This document shows, piece by piece, positions 34,023-46,266 of a stretch of DNA of 64,000 nucleotides. The DNA lies in assembly GCF_000143535.2 (NCBI RefSeq), contig NC_037314.1, positions 806,001 to 870,000 on the forward strand. The letters are read 5' to 3'. The position numbers and the translations under genes are program-made. The notes beneath the pieces are model-generated. The model saw nothing but the letters and a program-made list of their open reading frames with translations, had not been told where the DNA came from and did not search any database. The stretch's first letter is position 1. Every line of letters starts with the position of its first letter. This DNA is from Botrytis cinerea B05.10. Taxonomy: Eukaryota; Ascomycota; Leotiomycetes; Helotiales; Sclerotiniaceae.

Positions 34023-35136
34023 ACGGCTATTCTGAAATCTGTTCCCGGCATTGAAGTTCGTATCTGTGTTGATTCTGCACCGTTAATGGAACACACCAAT
34101 CGAAGCACGAAGGCCGAGCGGAGCACCGTCTTGAAATATGTCGAGGTGGTGCCAGATAAGGAATTCATAATCAGAATCACTACTGACAAAAGCTATAAAT
34201 GGACTAGTCCGTACATTGTTATGGACATAATGGTTGACGACGTGGTAATTACAACGCATCATTTTGGCCGCCACGAGTTCGAGCAAGAGTACCAAGCGTC
34301 TTCTTCACACGTTCACGAATGTATTGGGTCTTGTGGGATCGAAAATGAACAGGAGAAAGTTCGCTCTTTCAAATTCTCCAAGTTATCTGTGTGTAAGTAG
34401 TTCTTCGTTATTCTAATGCCCCCCGTTGATGTATCCCTATTGAAAGCATCAAAGGCTCACAGCGAGGAATTGAGAGACGAAATCGAGGATGATTTATCGC
34501 GCCTCGAGAAGACGGGTAAAGCAAAAGTCGGCCTTTATCGGGCAAAATCTGTCAAAATGCTATCTGCTACCCAGGCCCGCAAGCATTGCCCGATCTTTTG
34601 AAAACAGCCTGAGTTGAACAATCGCTTGATTAAAGACGTTCATTGGGACGCGATAAGTGGACGTTTGGAATGCCAATCCCATATTGCAACGTTAGTACAC
34701 GCATAAACAGCGGTCTAGATTTCATTGCTAAACGCTCCTCAGCTTGGGAATTGCTAAACCCATCGTTGATCCACGTATAAGGACTATTTACGACGTGAAA
34801 TATTTGGATTTCGATCGATCTAGGTTCGTTAAACCTCAGAGAGTCTACAAGTTGAGGTATCGATCCGAAGATACAGTCCTTCTCTATGACCCTTCTACGA
34901 ACATTCTGAAACTAGTTGATTCTTGGGGTCTCGTGGAGTCTCTCGAGGTCCTTCTCTTTGTTTGCTGGGGCAACATGGTAATTGAGAGCAAGCCTACAAT
35001 CAAGCTTGAAAACGATGATGAAGACGTGGCCGAAGATGTGACCGGATCTATTGTCAAGCGAGAACGCGATGAAGATTTGGTTGAGTCTTCCATGCCTGCT
35101 ATGAAAAGGGCTTGGCCGAGAAGAAATGAGAGGTAG
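34023..35136 (+). pseudogene. Broken DUF7918-type gene (copy C)
   Basis: Exons 34023-34392, 34447-34690 and 34743-35136 keep phase at the same places as copies A and B. The domain begins TAILKSVPGIEVRICVDSAP. The first codon of that block is ACG (34023-34025), where the family has its initiator Met, with A at -3 and G at +4. No in-frame ATG precedes it, although the frame stays open upstream to 33930. A TGA at 34599-34601 interrupts exon 2, yet the same frame resumes with recognisable family sequence (LECQSHIATL, matching GEAKSHGTTL in copy B). The tail has a KRERDED cluster but no IDLT motif. The second donor is the weak GTTAGT. It is either a pseudogene or, less likely, a gene starting at ACG with an unseen intron around the TGA. 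Confidence 0.72.
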
Positions 35137-36506
35137 TCAATATATAGCGATCAGTTGTATAGAGATGTGAGAATTGCGGGATATGAAAGCTTAGCGATGG
35201 TTCTGCCTTATCTTCTGTTCATTTGGTAGGATTCATTTGAACTCGGATTTTCCATCCGACAACAACAACCAGTCTAGACTTGCGTTCCTGGCTTTAATAT
35301 CGAAAAAGCTCAATCTTTCTAACATCTGCACCATCATTAATCATTAAAAGTTATCAAACAAGCCTAAAGACACAAATCATCTCGTGCAGCCACTACGTTC
35401 ATTTATCATTAGTGATTCTTAGAGAGCAGGCCAAGAAGAAAAGCAAGGAGCAACAAATCGAAACCGTATCACACGCAATAACCAAAACACATCTTCACTA
35501 TTCTATATCATTGGAATCGCACTTCAATATTTGAAAATTTACCGTGGAACTTACGAGCATATCGGCATCATCAAATATTAACCAGAATAATAATTGTTTT
35601 CACTAGGCACGTTGACCAAGTACCTCGATGTGCGAATGAGTTTTTGGCGTCTAGGCTTATTCAGGGGTAATGACCGCGCACAGTGAGATGTCTCGTTTAT
35701 TATTCCCTCTCGTCCCACGTCGTGATCAATCAATCATCAATGGACCAACGAATATTAACATTGTTACTAGATATTTAAATTAAAGATATCAATAAGAATA
35801 CACATGGCCTTGAATACATCACCTTTAACTAAATACGAACCATCGTCATTCATTTTTAATGTTGAATCATAGAAGAAATATCCATTGACTCCCTATCGAC
35901 CAAATAGCAATCTTACAAACGAAGGTCTCATGGGCGCATGAATAGATTGAGTAAATGGATGCTTTCTATGTACTATCACAGATAATAATACCTGGTAAGC
36001 TCACCCGCCAAAGTTCTTCATCAAATTCCACCACCAAAAGAGCATATTGATCCCACCACATAAAGAATATCTTAACCCAACCCTTGAAAAGATTTCGAAC
36101 TCCTCGCCGAAAGACACAATGCATGAGTTCCAACTCAATTCCCAAGTATGTTATGAAATGATACTTCTTCAAGTACCATGTTATCCAACCATGTTATCCA
36201 ATTATGTCCTGAATAAATTCCTCTTGTTATAATAATATCCTCGATTCTATCCATGATACCCAAACCCGGCCGAAATATCCATATGCTCTTCTTTAATACT
36301 CCCCAATCGTGATGATGTTCTAACACAACCAATGCAATGGATGGCAAATCGCAGTATGACCAGTACCGATCAAATTTAACTCCACCAGGGGTTTATAGTT
36401 GGAACTAAATCGTAGTAGCACTGTGAATGGAAATGAATAGACAAACTTGCTAACTTCGACGAATGAAATAGGGCTCGTAAGGCTTCGAAATATATGGATC
36501 TGACTC
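35137..36506. other. Intergenic region without gene
   Basis: 1.4 kb between copy C and the 3' end of the next minus-strand gene. Only short open frames without features are present. Confidence 0.6.
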
Positions 36507-38662
36507 TCAAATCTGATCAAGCAAATAAGCGTAGTTCGCTTGAATAACCTCATCTGACATTTCGTGAAAACTCGTGGTCAAACTGTAGTATATATCATCA
36601 AAATAGTCCGAATGGCCGAGGAAATCTTCCACGCTGAGAGATTCGTCCTCTATACCATTGGAGTTTCTGGTCGCAGTAACATCCTCTTGATGAGGAAATA
36701 TCTCAACTGACTCGTGGAAAATTCCTTGCGACTTCAAACTTGGCATTTCATGGGGCGAGTCATTGACTTTGGTGTTTGTTGGATCGCCTGAATCAATGGT
36801 CAAGTTCGTAGAAATGGGAGATAACCCAGCTTCATTTAGACTGTGTGTAGCTGGGTCAACTCCGGAAGCTACAACAGCACCCGAAGTGACGTCGAGAGCA
36901 ATAACAGAGGAATCGATCGGACTACCACTTGAAGCAGCAATACAAAGCTTTCGAGCATTGTCTGGTAGTTTTTCAGACAATCCCCTCGCATATCTTGCGT
37001 TTTGGTCATTGGAATTTAGTTGCTCAGAACAATCCTTATCCTGACTATTGTGCTTTTTCTTGCGCCTCTCATAACTTCCATCAGAATTGATATCGGATAT
37101 CTCGGCCTCGTCAACACTTCTTTTCTTCCCCTTTTCTGTGCTCACAGATGGCTGTGGTTCTTGAGAAATGATTTCAACTTGATAGGTAAAAACCCCTTGT
37201 TCTTCAAGATCGTTTGACTTAGATTGGCTGTCAAGAGGCTCAATGAAATCATTACTTGAGCCACTAATGTCACTAGGACTGGTGAATATGGATTGTGCAA
37301 GACCGAGAGGTGAAAGGTTGGCGAAGTTGGAATCATTCATTATGACTTGTGAGAGACCATGAGATCTTTGAGGCACAACTTCCATACCATCCAAATCAAC
37401 ATTTGATGGTGGAAAGGGATATTCAGTACTGTATTGTTGTTGTGGGGAATACTGATTTGTAGACGGCAACCCATCATGTGGCACTGTTTCCCCATAAAAG
37501 CGTCGATTTTGTGGCATCATGCATGCATTGAACTGACCATACGAAGGTGCACCATGTGGATAAGAAGAAGTTCCAACATCAATAGGGCCTGTTGGTATTG
37601 GTATTCCATTTATACCCAGACCTGATAAGCCTTGTGTATAATTCCCGTAATTTGTTGAGTGTGGCGAGTCCATAGGTGTTTCATGGCCGTAAGATTGAAT
37701 TGGGGGTGTGTCTGGGCCCATTTGATTGCCATAAAATTGATACATAGTACCCGGTGATGTGTGTTGCGAATACTCTAGAGCACCACCTCCATTCTGCATG
37801 TAAGCATTCATTTCTTGACCATTGCCCTTTGCTTGTCTCATTAAGGATGAAACTTCGGCACCAGGATACCACAATGGAGTTGATCTAGTCATTGCAGAGT
37901 GTACCTGTCTTGGTTGTTGTCGGCGACTTCCATTGCCAAGTGGACCACTTCCATGTTGTTGTTGGTAGGTATTGGCTAGCAGAACACTGGGTTAAGATTA
38001 GTTTAATCTATGAGTTGGGACTTCGTAAGAGATCACATACCCATTTTCATGCCCTCGACCATACGGGTAGATTTCTTGTGGTACTTCAAGCTGAGCAGAA
38101 TTTAATGGCCCACTTGCACTCATGCTCATGGTGTGGGATCTGTTGGGAGTAAATTGACCAGCTTCGCTACTATTCCAATTGTCGATTCTTCTAGGTTGCG
38201 ACGGAGTGAGAGGGCCCATTGGTATTGTTGACATCGTATTTGAACTAGTATTGCTAGAACCTCCTGAGGAACTTCGTCTTTGGGGTGCCATAGTGCCATG
38301 TCGTGGATTCTCAAGTATGCTGCCATTTGTGCTGTCTTGAGCTTGAGAAATTGAACTGCGTAGTTGCTCAATAATTTCTAGAACTGCTGGAGAGGGTTGT
38401 GCCCTAAGGAATCAGAGGATGGTACTTGTGAAAGTGAATTGATAGGGACTTACTCTGGTTTCTGAGTACGAGCATATCTAACGCTCGCTGCATTTGGTGT
38501 ATGACGCAAGTCCTTAATATTTTTCTTGCAGAGAAGTCCGATTGCTTCATCCGTGAAGAACCTGCCTGGTTTACTTTTTTGGGTGGAAGACGGCGAGAGA
38601 ATTTTGGATGCCAGGAGAACAAACCAAATCCCGTCCTCGGTCCATGTTTTCACGCCTACCAT
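36507..38662 (-). CDS. Unknown, probably nuclear protein
   Basis: Three exons (38454-38662, 38041-38403, 36507-37986) give 683 residues. The ordered part is the N-terminus, about residues 1-95: MVGVKTWTEDGIWFVLLASK, then RFFTDEAIGLLCKKNIKDL and a PNAASVRYAR element. A Trp-led helix at the start is vaguely SANT/Myb-like, but I cannot assign it. The middle is Gln/Asn/Gly/Pro-rich, and two basic runs (KGKKRSVDEAE, ERRKKKHN) could be nuclear signals. The C-terminus is acidic with many aromatic residues (SVEDFLGHSDYFDDIYYSL), like an activation domain. A role as a transcription regulator is inference from this layout only. Start ATG 38662 is chosen because the conserved-looking helix begins there. 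Confidence 0.72.
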
Positions 38663-40562
38663 GTTCACAGTAGATGACCAATAATGCTTAGATTCAAAAT
38701 TAAAGTTTCAGATTGTGAGCTGTAGGCGTATCTGCTCCGATCCTGCTTACTGGTAAAAAGGCTGCCCAATATAGATTAGTTTATATATTGGACAAATATA
38801 AACAGGTAACAGATATTCCAATATCCCTCCTTTCTTCTGGGGCATGATATATCTAATTGACTTACCACTGCTTTGATCAGTTTTGTAGGGTTAGGTATCC
38901 GTTTGTTCCCGTTGCTCCTCCAGATATTGTGAGTACTCTCGAGATGGAGTAGGGTAATGATAGTATCATAAGTTGACGGAAGTTTGGTGAAAGCCAGGTC
39001 TCTATGGGATTTATCTCCTCTTGTCTACCTCTAAACTCTCGAAGTAATCCTTCAAGCAAGAAGTTCCGTACCGGGAAGGTGTGTGGTTTGTAGTGAAGTC
39101 TTTGACAAAAATATTTTGAGGAATGCTTGACAAAGTGAATTTGGCCTCGAGTTTCCGAAGATAATGTTAGGGATTAAAGAGGCGTATTGCATGTAATAAA
39201 ATTGTTTGTAAGGATGAAAGAGGAAAATTTTCGAAATTTCGATTCGGAGGAGTTTAAATATGAGGAGATTGATAGAACAGATGGTGTTCGCGGGACATTC
39301 ACAGCAATAGCTGTAACCGAAATCCAGTTTTTGCGGATTATTCAAATATTCGACGTCAAAAAATAGAGGAATGATGGGTGATGATTCCAATATTGTTAAA
39401 TGTAAAAGTGATTGTAAATTTTTGGATTTAATGTTTTCCAGACTCTGCGAAACCGAAGTCGGAGGCGTATAACACTGTGAGGTGTCGACTAGGGCGATGA
39501 TGATCGCGGGGTTCTCCTATATTTTTGCCGCAAAGCTTGGGAGCTTTTCAAAAGGTTAGATGAAATTTATAGTTGTTTGGATCCAGAAAAGAGGAGAGGG
39601 TAGGATAGAAGAGTCCAGGCTGGAAGTATCAGATTTCTTATTGTCCTGATAGGGGGGTTGATGTAGAATATTAGTCTGGGCGAGCGCGCGTCAAAATGAT
39701 AGATGATAATATCTAAAAGGAATTGCAAGAAATTCTTCATATAGAAGATCAAATTAGGGTACCTGGCGTCTAATAACGGAGGTTGACATAAACGGTATTT
39801 CGCAAGAGTTCTAAAGCCACAAGAAGTAGTCCCTCCCAGGTTGTGGGAATATACCCAAGAGATAGAAAGAAAGTTGAGGTATGGAGAGTTGATAGACAAG
39901 AAGATGGAAAGTAAAGAAAGTGTTTTACGTGAAGCCTCTCCTTTATTTAAATGTAAGAGAAGTGAATTATCCGACCAAAACTACAACCAGTAGATGATCC
40001 AAAATTTCAATTCACCGACACTTAGTTCGGATGACCTCTTATTCCGAAACTTCCATATTCAGAGTTAATAGACTATACTGATAAAAACGGAGGCTTCAAT
40101 GGTGGTTGGATTAGGTACATTAGCTTCATGGACCTCGAGCGTTGGAGTAATCTTTTATCTTTTTGTGTTGCGGTACATTCGTGTTCTCATTTCTTAACTG
40201 GCGATAGAAAAACAAATCCGACATGCATTACCTGTCAAGCAAAGAATAAGAACAGGTGCCCTGAGCGAATGCATCATGGTATAGCAGGCGAAATCATGGG
40301 GCTATATATCATTGGATAGTGATAGGGAAAGTTACTTGAAATGGGGATGCAATCCATCTATGAATGAGGAACGCATATCTGAATACCAAGAACAAGAATT
40401 TGGAGGAAGGGAATAGATCCTGAATCAATCTACAAAGCATCCTGACTGTACATGATTTTGCCATCATGCCAACCACATAACTTTTGCTTTGCCACTATAA
40501 GATTCACAATTCATTTCATTAACGAACAACTCGTGGAAATTAGCAGATAGATATGTATAAAC
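38663..40562. other. Upstream region without gene
   Basis: 1.9 kb holding the promoter of the unknown nuclear protein gene and the 3' side of the methyltransferase gene. Minus-strand frames at 39052-39390 and 39567-39899 have no recognisable features. Confidence 0.55.
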
Positions 40563-42080
40563 TCATAGGCTCATAGGAGCAGATGCCGCTACATCGTGCT
40601 TCCAGACACCCCACCAGCAGTGCACGCCATCATCATCGTCGTCCCGTTCTGAATCTTCCCAATCATCGAAGCAACGTTCTCTACCACTAGCCACTAATTG
40701 GTATCCTTGAATAGACATCAGTTCCTCAAAGTTATCTTTCATTGCCTTTGTTGCATTGTCTCTTAGTGGTACTGATACCAACACACGACTATCTTGACTA
40801 TTCTTGAGGAACTTCGGGATCACCCCCGCAAGAAGAGGAGGGTGGTGAGAATCATAGAAGGGATCGGCAACAAGAATCATCTATGAATGTGATTAGATAC
40901 TTGAATCATAAAAGGAAGATTTCGTAAAGGATACTAATCATACCTCAAACTTATCATTTGGGCTGTGACTGAACACCACGGAGTGTTCTGCGTCACTCCA
41001 ATCTAGGATTTCTGCACTGACTTTAGTTTCAGAAGTGTGACCGAAACCATTTCTCTTGAGATTAACATCCAGGTTTGGAACAATGTCAGGAAGATCAGTT
41101 AAGATGGTGGTCTTGTTCCAAAGCATAGCTGCTGTCAATCCAAGAAGTCCAGTACCAGAACCAAGCTCTAGGATTTTCCCTTCGTTGTAGACATCCTGTC
41201 TCGAGGAGACTCCTTGATGCATCACACCCCTTTCCACGCTCGGCTCACTGGCCATCATAGTTTCTCCTAATATCACGGTATTGCCATTTATTCTAGTGTT
41301 GCCGTTCAATGTCTCGTCGTACCCCATTGTCAACTGAATCTCTACTGTTGACTCACTTTCCACAGTTTGGCCATTTTGTGAAGTTGCAATCTTTTGCCCA
41401 GTCAAATCACTGCTGGGAAGAACACCGCTGAAATAGAGGTTTCCCAGCTCCTCCAGCTTCTTAGCCATTACGAAGGAAGTACCCCATGTTTTGAGACCCA
41501 AGCTATCGCCAGTGAGCGGAGGCTCACACAATTCAATAGCGAGGTCTTCTGAATCTCCAGATGTTGGGATGGTCCAAGTACGGATCATTTCTGGCATTGC
41601 TGCATTCAGTCAGATGATTTCCTGATTGTGGTGCGGATGTCCAGTTTAAATAGCCGAGAAATTAGATATCTTACCTGAGCGCCCACAACGTTCAGCCAGC
41701 CTCTTGCTAGCAAGCTCATGGATAGTCTCACATTGTTGTTCCCATTCCTCTTCGGATACTCCTATGGACAACCAATCAAGTTCGCTTCCAATTATTTTAG
41801 TTAAGTAACGAGATATGCCTTGAGCATCCTCGGATTCTTGAGACCTCCTGGATTCTGAATCCCAAGAAGGTGGTGGGAGTTTCAGTAATTCCAATACTTG
41901 CAATAGTTCCAAGAATGATGGTCGTTTGTAAAGTTGTGGGAAATCCAAAGCTACAGCATTAGTATCATGTCAGTAACAATCTAAGTTATTGAACAATGCA
42001 AATCGTGGAAGAATAAACTGACAGTGAATAGGTTTATTGCCGTTGGTGGCAAGGCCATCTAGTGACTCATTAGAGGGCAT
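40563..42080 (-). CDS. Family-16 SAM-dependent protein methyltransferase
   Basis: Four exons (42023-42080, 41675-41950, 40944-41599, 40563-40880) give 435 residues. The first exon supplies MPSNESLDGLATNGNKPIH. The helical N-terminus (DFPQLYKRPSFLELLQVLEL) is followed by LKTWGTSFVMAKKL and by the SAM-binding motif I, LELGSGTGLLGL, then LTDLPDIVPNL (the acidic residue that usually binds the ribose), and DPFYDSHHPPLL in the last exon. This matches the Methyltransf_16 group, which methylates lysines on proteins such as elongation factors. The long N-terminus resembles fungal proteins annotated as Rrg1-like, so the exact substrate is uncertain. The C-terminus has an acidic DWEDSERDDDDDG insert. 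Confidence 0.86.
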
Positions 42081-43409
42081 ATTGAGCGTAGCAAGTGACT
42101 ATGATAGTCAAAAATACCAACACAGAGCTTTCCGTTTGCAGAAAATGAAAGTTTATGAGAGAACGGTTAATATAACCTTGTTATATAGAAAGATCGACTT
42201 CAAATGGTATAGAACTGATGGTACCTGATCGAGGTAAGAGAACGCAATAACTTAAGTTCTATTCACCCTCCCAGATGGAGTTCTCTCTTGTCACCGTCAA
42301 AGATATCTGCTTATCTCAGGACCCCTTTTACACGCGACGAAAGGGTTAGTGAACAGTGAATCTCAAGAGTTTCTAACAAGCCGAAACCACAAATCAAAAA
42401 GTGGGGGAGCTTGTTGCTTTTATCAAATATCGAATGAAAGTGAGCTGTATATAAGTACTGCTGCACTTTTGTACAGTCTCACAAAATCAGACCCGCATCT
42501 TGATCTGAGCTTCGATGATGAGATGAGATTTGTATAGGGTTCCCTAATAACGATTGAATGAGTGAATGAGGGAGAGAAAGAATGAAAGGAAGAATTTGCT
42601 GAATTGCTTCTGTTTTCTGACAAAGTGTGGGTCGTTTAATCCATTTTCAGTTAAACCTTACTGTCTCCCTAGTACATACTACTCCGTACTTTAATCGAAT
42701 ATCTGACCGAGAATCCAGACCTTTCAATTGGCCTGTAGTTCACCGAAATCTCTGGTGCAGCAAAGCTTCTCTCTACGTAAGCGAAGTAACAGATAAGAAT
42801 TTGACCACCTCAATACTTGTTTCCAACACTCAAAGGAATGTCAAAGATTGACTAGAAGTAATGAAGATACACGTTATGGCACAAAAAAGGAACCTATAGT
42901 TACAAGATCTCATTCCCAAGTTTGGGAAAACAGCGTGTTTCGCTTATTGAGGCCTCTGAAACATCTAACAAATCCCTGCAGGACACTAACAAGCTTGAGG
43001 AAAGTCCGTTATCTCTTGAAAATCAGGCTCGCAGGCTCATCTACCTGCTAACAATATAAGCACCTGGTCATTATACTCACGTACTTTATTAAGGCTGTCC
43101 AAAGTGAAATTGAATTAGACTCATAGCAAACAGATGAAGATACTCACAAGTAGTAGCAAGCAATAATAGACAAATGATGAAGCGAAATTGCGGTTCTAAG
43201 ATGACTAAGCACACACGATAACTCAGGTGTGTTGTGAGCCCGTCGAGCCAGTCACGAGACATGTGGCTGAAATTGCCCAATTGGTTCAATAGACTTTAAC
43301 ATCACTCGAACGATATTTAACCCTCAGGACGAAATCAAGACCACGAGAGAAGACTTCACATTGTGAGATATCAACTGGTTCTCCCTACCGATACTCACTA
43401 GAACTCATC
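42081..43409. promoter_or_regulatory. Divergent promoter region methyltransferase / NPR2
   Basis: Head-to-head starts at 42080 (minus) and 43410 (plus) are separated by 1.3 kb. No coding chain was found. Some of it may be untranslated leader. Confidence 0.55.
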
Positions 43410-44760
43410 ATGATTGAGGGAATATTCTTTGCTCGTTTCCTTCCCCAGAAAGGTACATGCACATATACGTGTATCTACCTTCGATACATACAGTCACTAA
43501 CATCTCTACCAGGTACCAAGGTCGTTCATCAAAGTCCTCCAGGATGTATTGTCCCCGAGCCTGATGTAGATAAGCCGCGTCTATTTGACTTTGAAAAGCT
43601 GGCCGAATATATCATTCCCCGTCAAGCATTTTGCAATCGTCATGTTACAGTATGTGATCCCGAGAACAAACATCGCATTCTGGGCCACCCGGTTTGTATC
43701 AAAAATGAAAAATATGAACGCAATGAATTTATGTTCAATTTTTGCATCGTGACGAGAATCGAGGTGGATAAGATTCCTTATGAAGCTGTGGTCAAACGTT
43801 TGGCATCAACATTTACGGAAATGGAAATTCAGAATGAGTATTTGAGTCAGGAGGGTACGTTTTCATGTCAAGATCGAAGGTCGATAGCTGCGTTGTTGGA
43901 GATCATTAAGGAGGATTTGAATAATTACAATGAGTGCATGATTCCTGTTGGTATGTATTTTACGGGCGATGTAGGCTTTTGAGGATTGTGAACTAATGAT
44001 AAATGTAGATGATGCAAACACTATTAACATGAAGCTTTTCCCCATTCACAGACATCCACCCCCTATAAAACCATGGCACGTTCCAATCTCCAAGATCAAA
44101 TTTGCCGAAATCGTCGACGATACCTGGGATCTTACTATGAGGAAAGTAATCAAGCATATTGACGGCATCAAAGACGTCCGAAGAATTGCCCACGACGCAA
44201 ATGTGGCTATGGATCTCACCAAAATAGCCTTGCAGCATCTTCTCTACTATGATTCCATCCTTATGCTGGATATTTTCCTCTTCAGCAACATATACGCGCC
44301 GACGTCTGAAATGAACGATTTTGTAGCTGATAAAGATGGAATGCAAGATGAATGTGCAAATTACGTCTACATCAACGGTCCCCGCCTCACAAATTTTTTA
44401 CTCTGCCGACTCTTCACCACCCTTTGTACATCAAGAACGCTCAAGGAATGGCTCAAACTACACATGGACCAAGGCCTCAACGTCCTCAATTATATCGATG
44501 TCCGTCGTTTCATCCAATTTGGTGTGATCAAAGGTCTCATTTATCGCGTGCATAGATATGCAGTATCTTCTCTATATTTATCGTCGATCGCCTCCAGGCA
44601 AACAATGCACATGGATAGAAGAGATGATGCTCTGCGGAAGTATACGGATGGGTGCCATTGTTTTGACCAAATAACTACGGTGCTGAATATTGGAGAAGCG
44701 AAAATCATGGAACGACTGCGCAAATTTCCAAAGGGCGATGTGGAGGTTATTTATCGATGA
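43410..44760 (+). CDS. NPR2: Npr2, SEACIT/GATOR1 subunit
   Basis: Three exons (43410-43452, 43513-43950, 44009-44760) give 410 residues. The start MIEGIFFARFLPQKGTKVVH, the block LFDFEKLAEYIIPRQAFCNR, and VTVCDPENKHRILGHPVCI are signatures of the NPR2/NPRL2 longin-type domain. Exon 3 holds the C-terminal half (QHLLYYDSILMLDIFLFSN), a winged-helix region (YIDVRRFIQFGVIKGLIYRV) and the family end (DGCHCFDQITTVLNI). Npr2 with Npr3 and Iml1 forms the complex that acts as GTPase-activating protein for the Rag-type GTPases and turns TORC1 off when amino acids are scarce, at the vacuole membrane. The 43-nt first exon is easily missed. Confidence 0.95.
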
Positions 44761-46266
44761 GCCTGTGTCGATATTCCAATAATCTTACTGTCTACACACC
44801 AAAAGCTGAATCTATCACGCACAATCCGGTGGTTCATCTATTCAAGATCCTCGATTATCTTCTTCGGAAACTAGTCATTCACCCGATGTTGCATCAACCT
44901 GCCACAGGGGACGCGCAAACCCCTCTCATGTACCAAAATGTCCTTCTTCACTCGGACAATCTGACGAAATTCAGTGGCCAATTTCCCCACAGCACTCCCG
45001 CCCAACATACCTCACTTCATTACGAGCCAAGCAAATCCAAGTTCCCACACCGAAAAGACAAATTTATTAGCCCGTCCCAGAATAATCCAGTACAGTCAAA
45101 TACATATAGCAATAGCCGCGAGCCGATAACTTTTTAAACCCCATACCAATACCAGTACACCTCCCGTCCTGTCCCGTCCCCCATACCCAACCCAACCTAA
45201 CCTCTGCACAAACCCCAACGACCACAAGCGCCAGCACCACCATGTCCAGAATAAATCCCAACGTATCCAACACAACACCATCAAATCAATTCTACAATAC
45301 CCAAGCAAGCAAGCAAGCGCCAACGGCTTTCCGCAATAATCCCATCCTCAACCCCACTAGTTCTCGCTTGCCGCTCTCATTTCTTTTCTATTTCGAGCCG
45401 TCAAAAAATAGAATTGTGGTGCTCGTTTCTTATTGGCTCATCATGTAATGTGATGTGATTGATATCTCGCCTATCTGTGAACGTCGCATGCATTGCATTA
45501 TTTCTATAATTAGGCAGTTGCCGGGTTTTATTAACGGAGATGGTGGAAAGTTTCTGATTCTTCACTAGGATTCGTGATACTTACAATTGAAGAAGCCAAA
45601 AATGGCAACGTACTTTATGGGAAAGAGTTGAGGTTGAAAGAAGGAAATCCAAGGGGATGTATTATCGAGTCTACAAAATCTGAAGAATAAACATGGTATA
45701 AATTTTGAAGTATGTAGAAGTATGCTAAAATCCACGATCATATATAATATCCACGGGTGAAGAGAAAACATTTCCTTCTCGCGCCGCAACGCCTTACAGC
45801 AAGGGTATCAAAAAATAAAAATATAAAAAATATAAAACAGCCTCCCAAACCCCCTTGCGTCGTTGATTTTGTTCTATTTTTTCGTAGAAGTTATGCCATT
45901 GTGCCCATTGAAAGAGAGACATGAGTAAAAGGGGGCTGGAGCAATGTCTAGCTGCATCCAACGTCCAAATTCACACATTCCTATAATCTTCCGCGACATT
46001 GATATCAGCAGAGATAATATGATCCGCGTGGGTGAAGTTAGCTAGCTGAGACATTGTCGTCTTCTGAGTTAACATCTCATTTTAGAACAGTGGCATTGCT
46101 TGAGCCACTTGAGACAGTCTTGTAGTTTGTGACATCCGATATTTAGCATATAAGCTAGATTCATCACGGAGCTCGCAGAAAAATGGTAAAATTCCATCGC
46201 GGTCTGTTTGATAGTATATAGCGAGCGGAGATAGACCCATTGATGCTCCTGAATTAAGTGTCCTTT
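44761..46266. other. 3' flanks of convergent genes
   Basis: This region lies between the ends of NPR2 and the Ser/Pro-rich gene. It contains an AAGC tetramer run (about 45306-45317) and A/T-rich stretches. The frame at 44757-45137 directly after the NPR2 stop has no recognisable feature. Confidence 0.55.

Noticed and set aside
44757..45137. Frame directly overlapping the NPR2 stop codon
   Set aside because: The NPR2 family C-terminus is complete at 44760; the following frame has no motif and likely lies in the 3' UTR.
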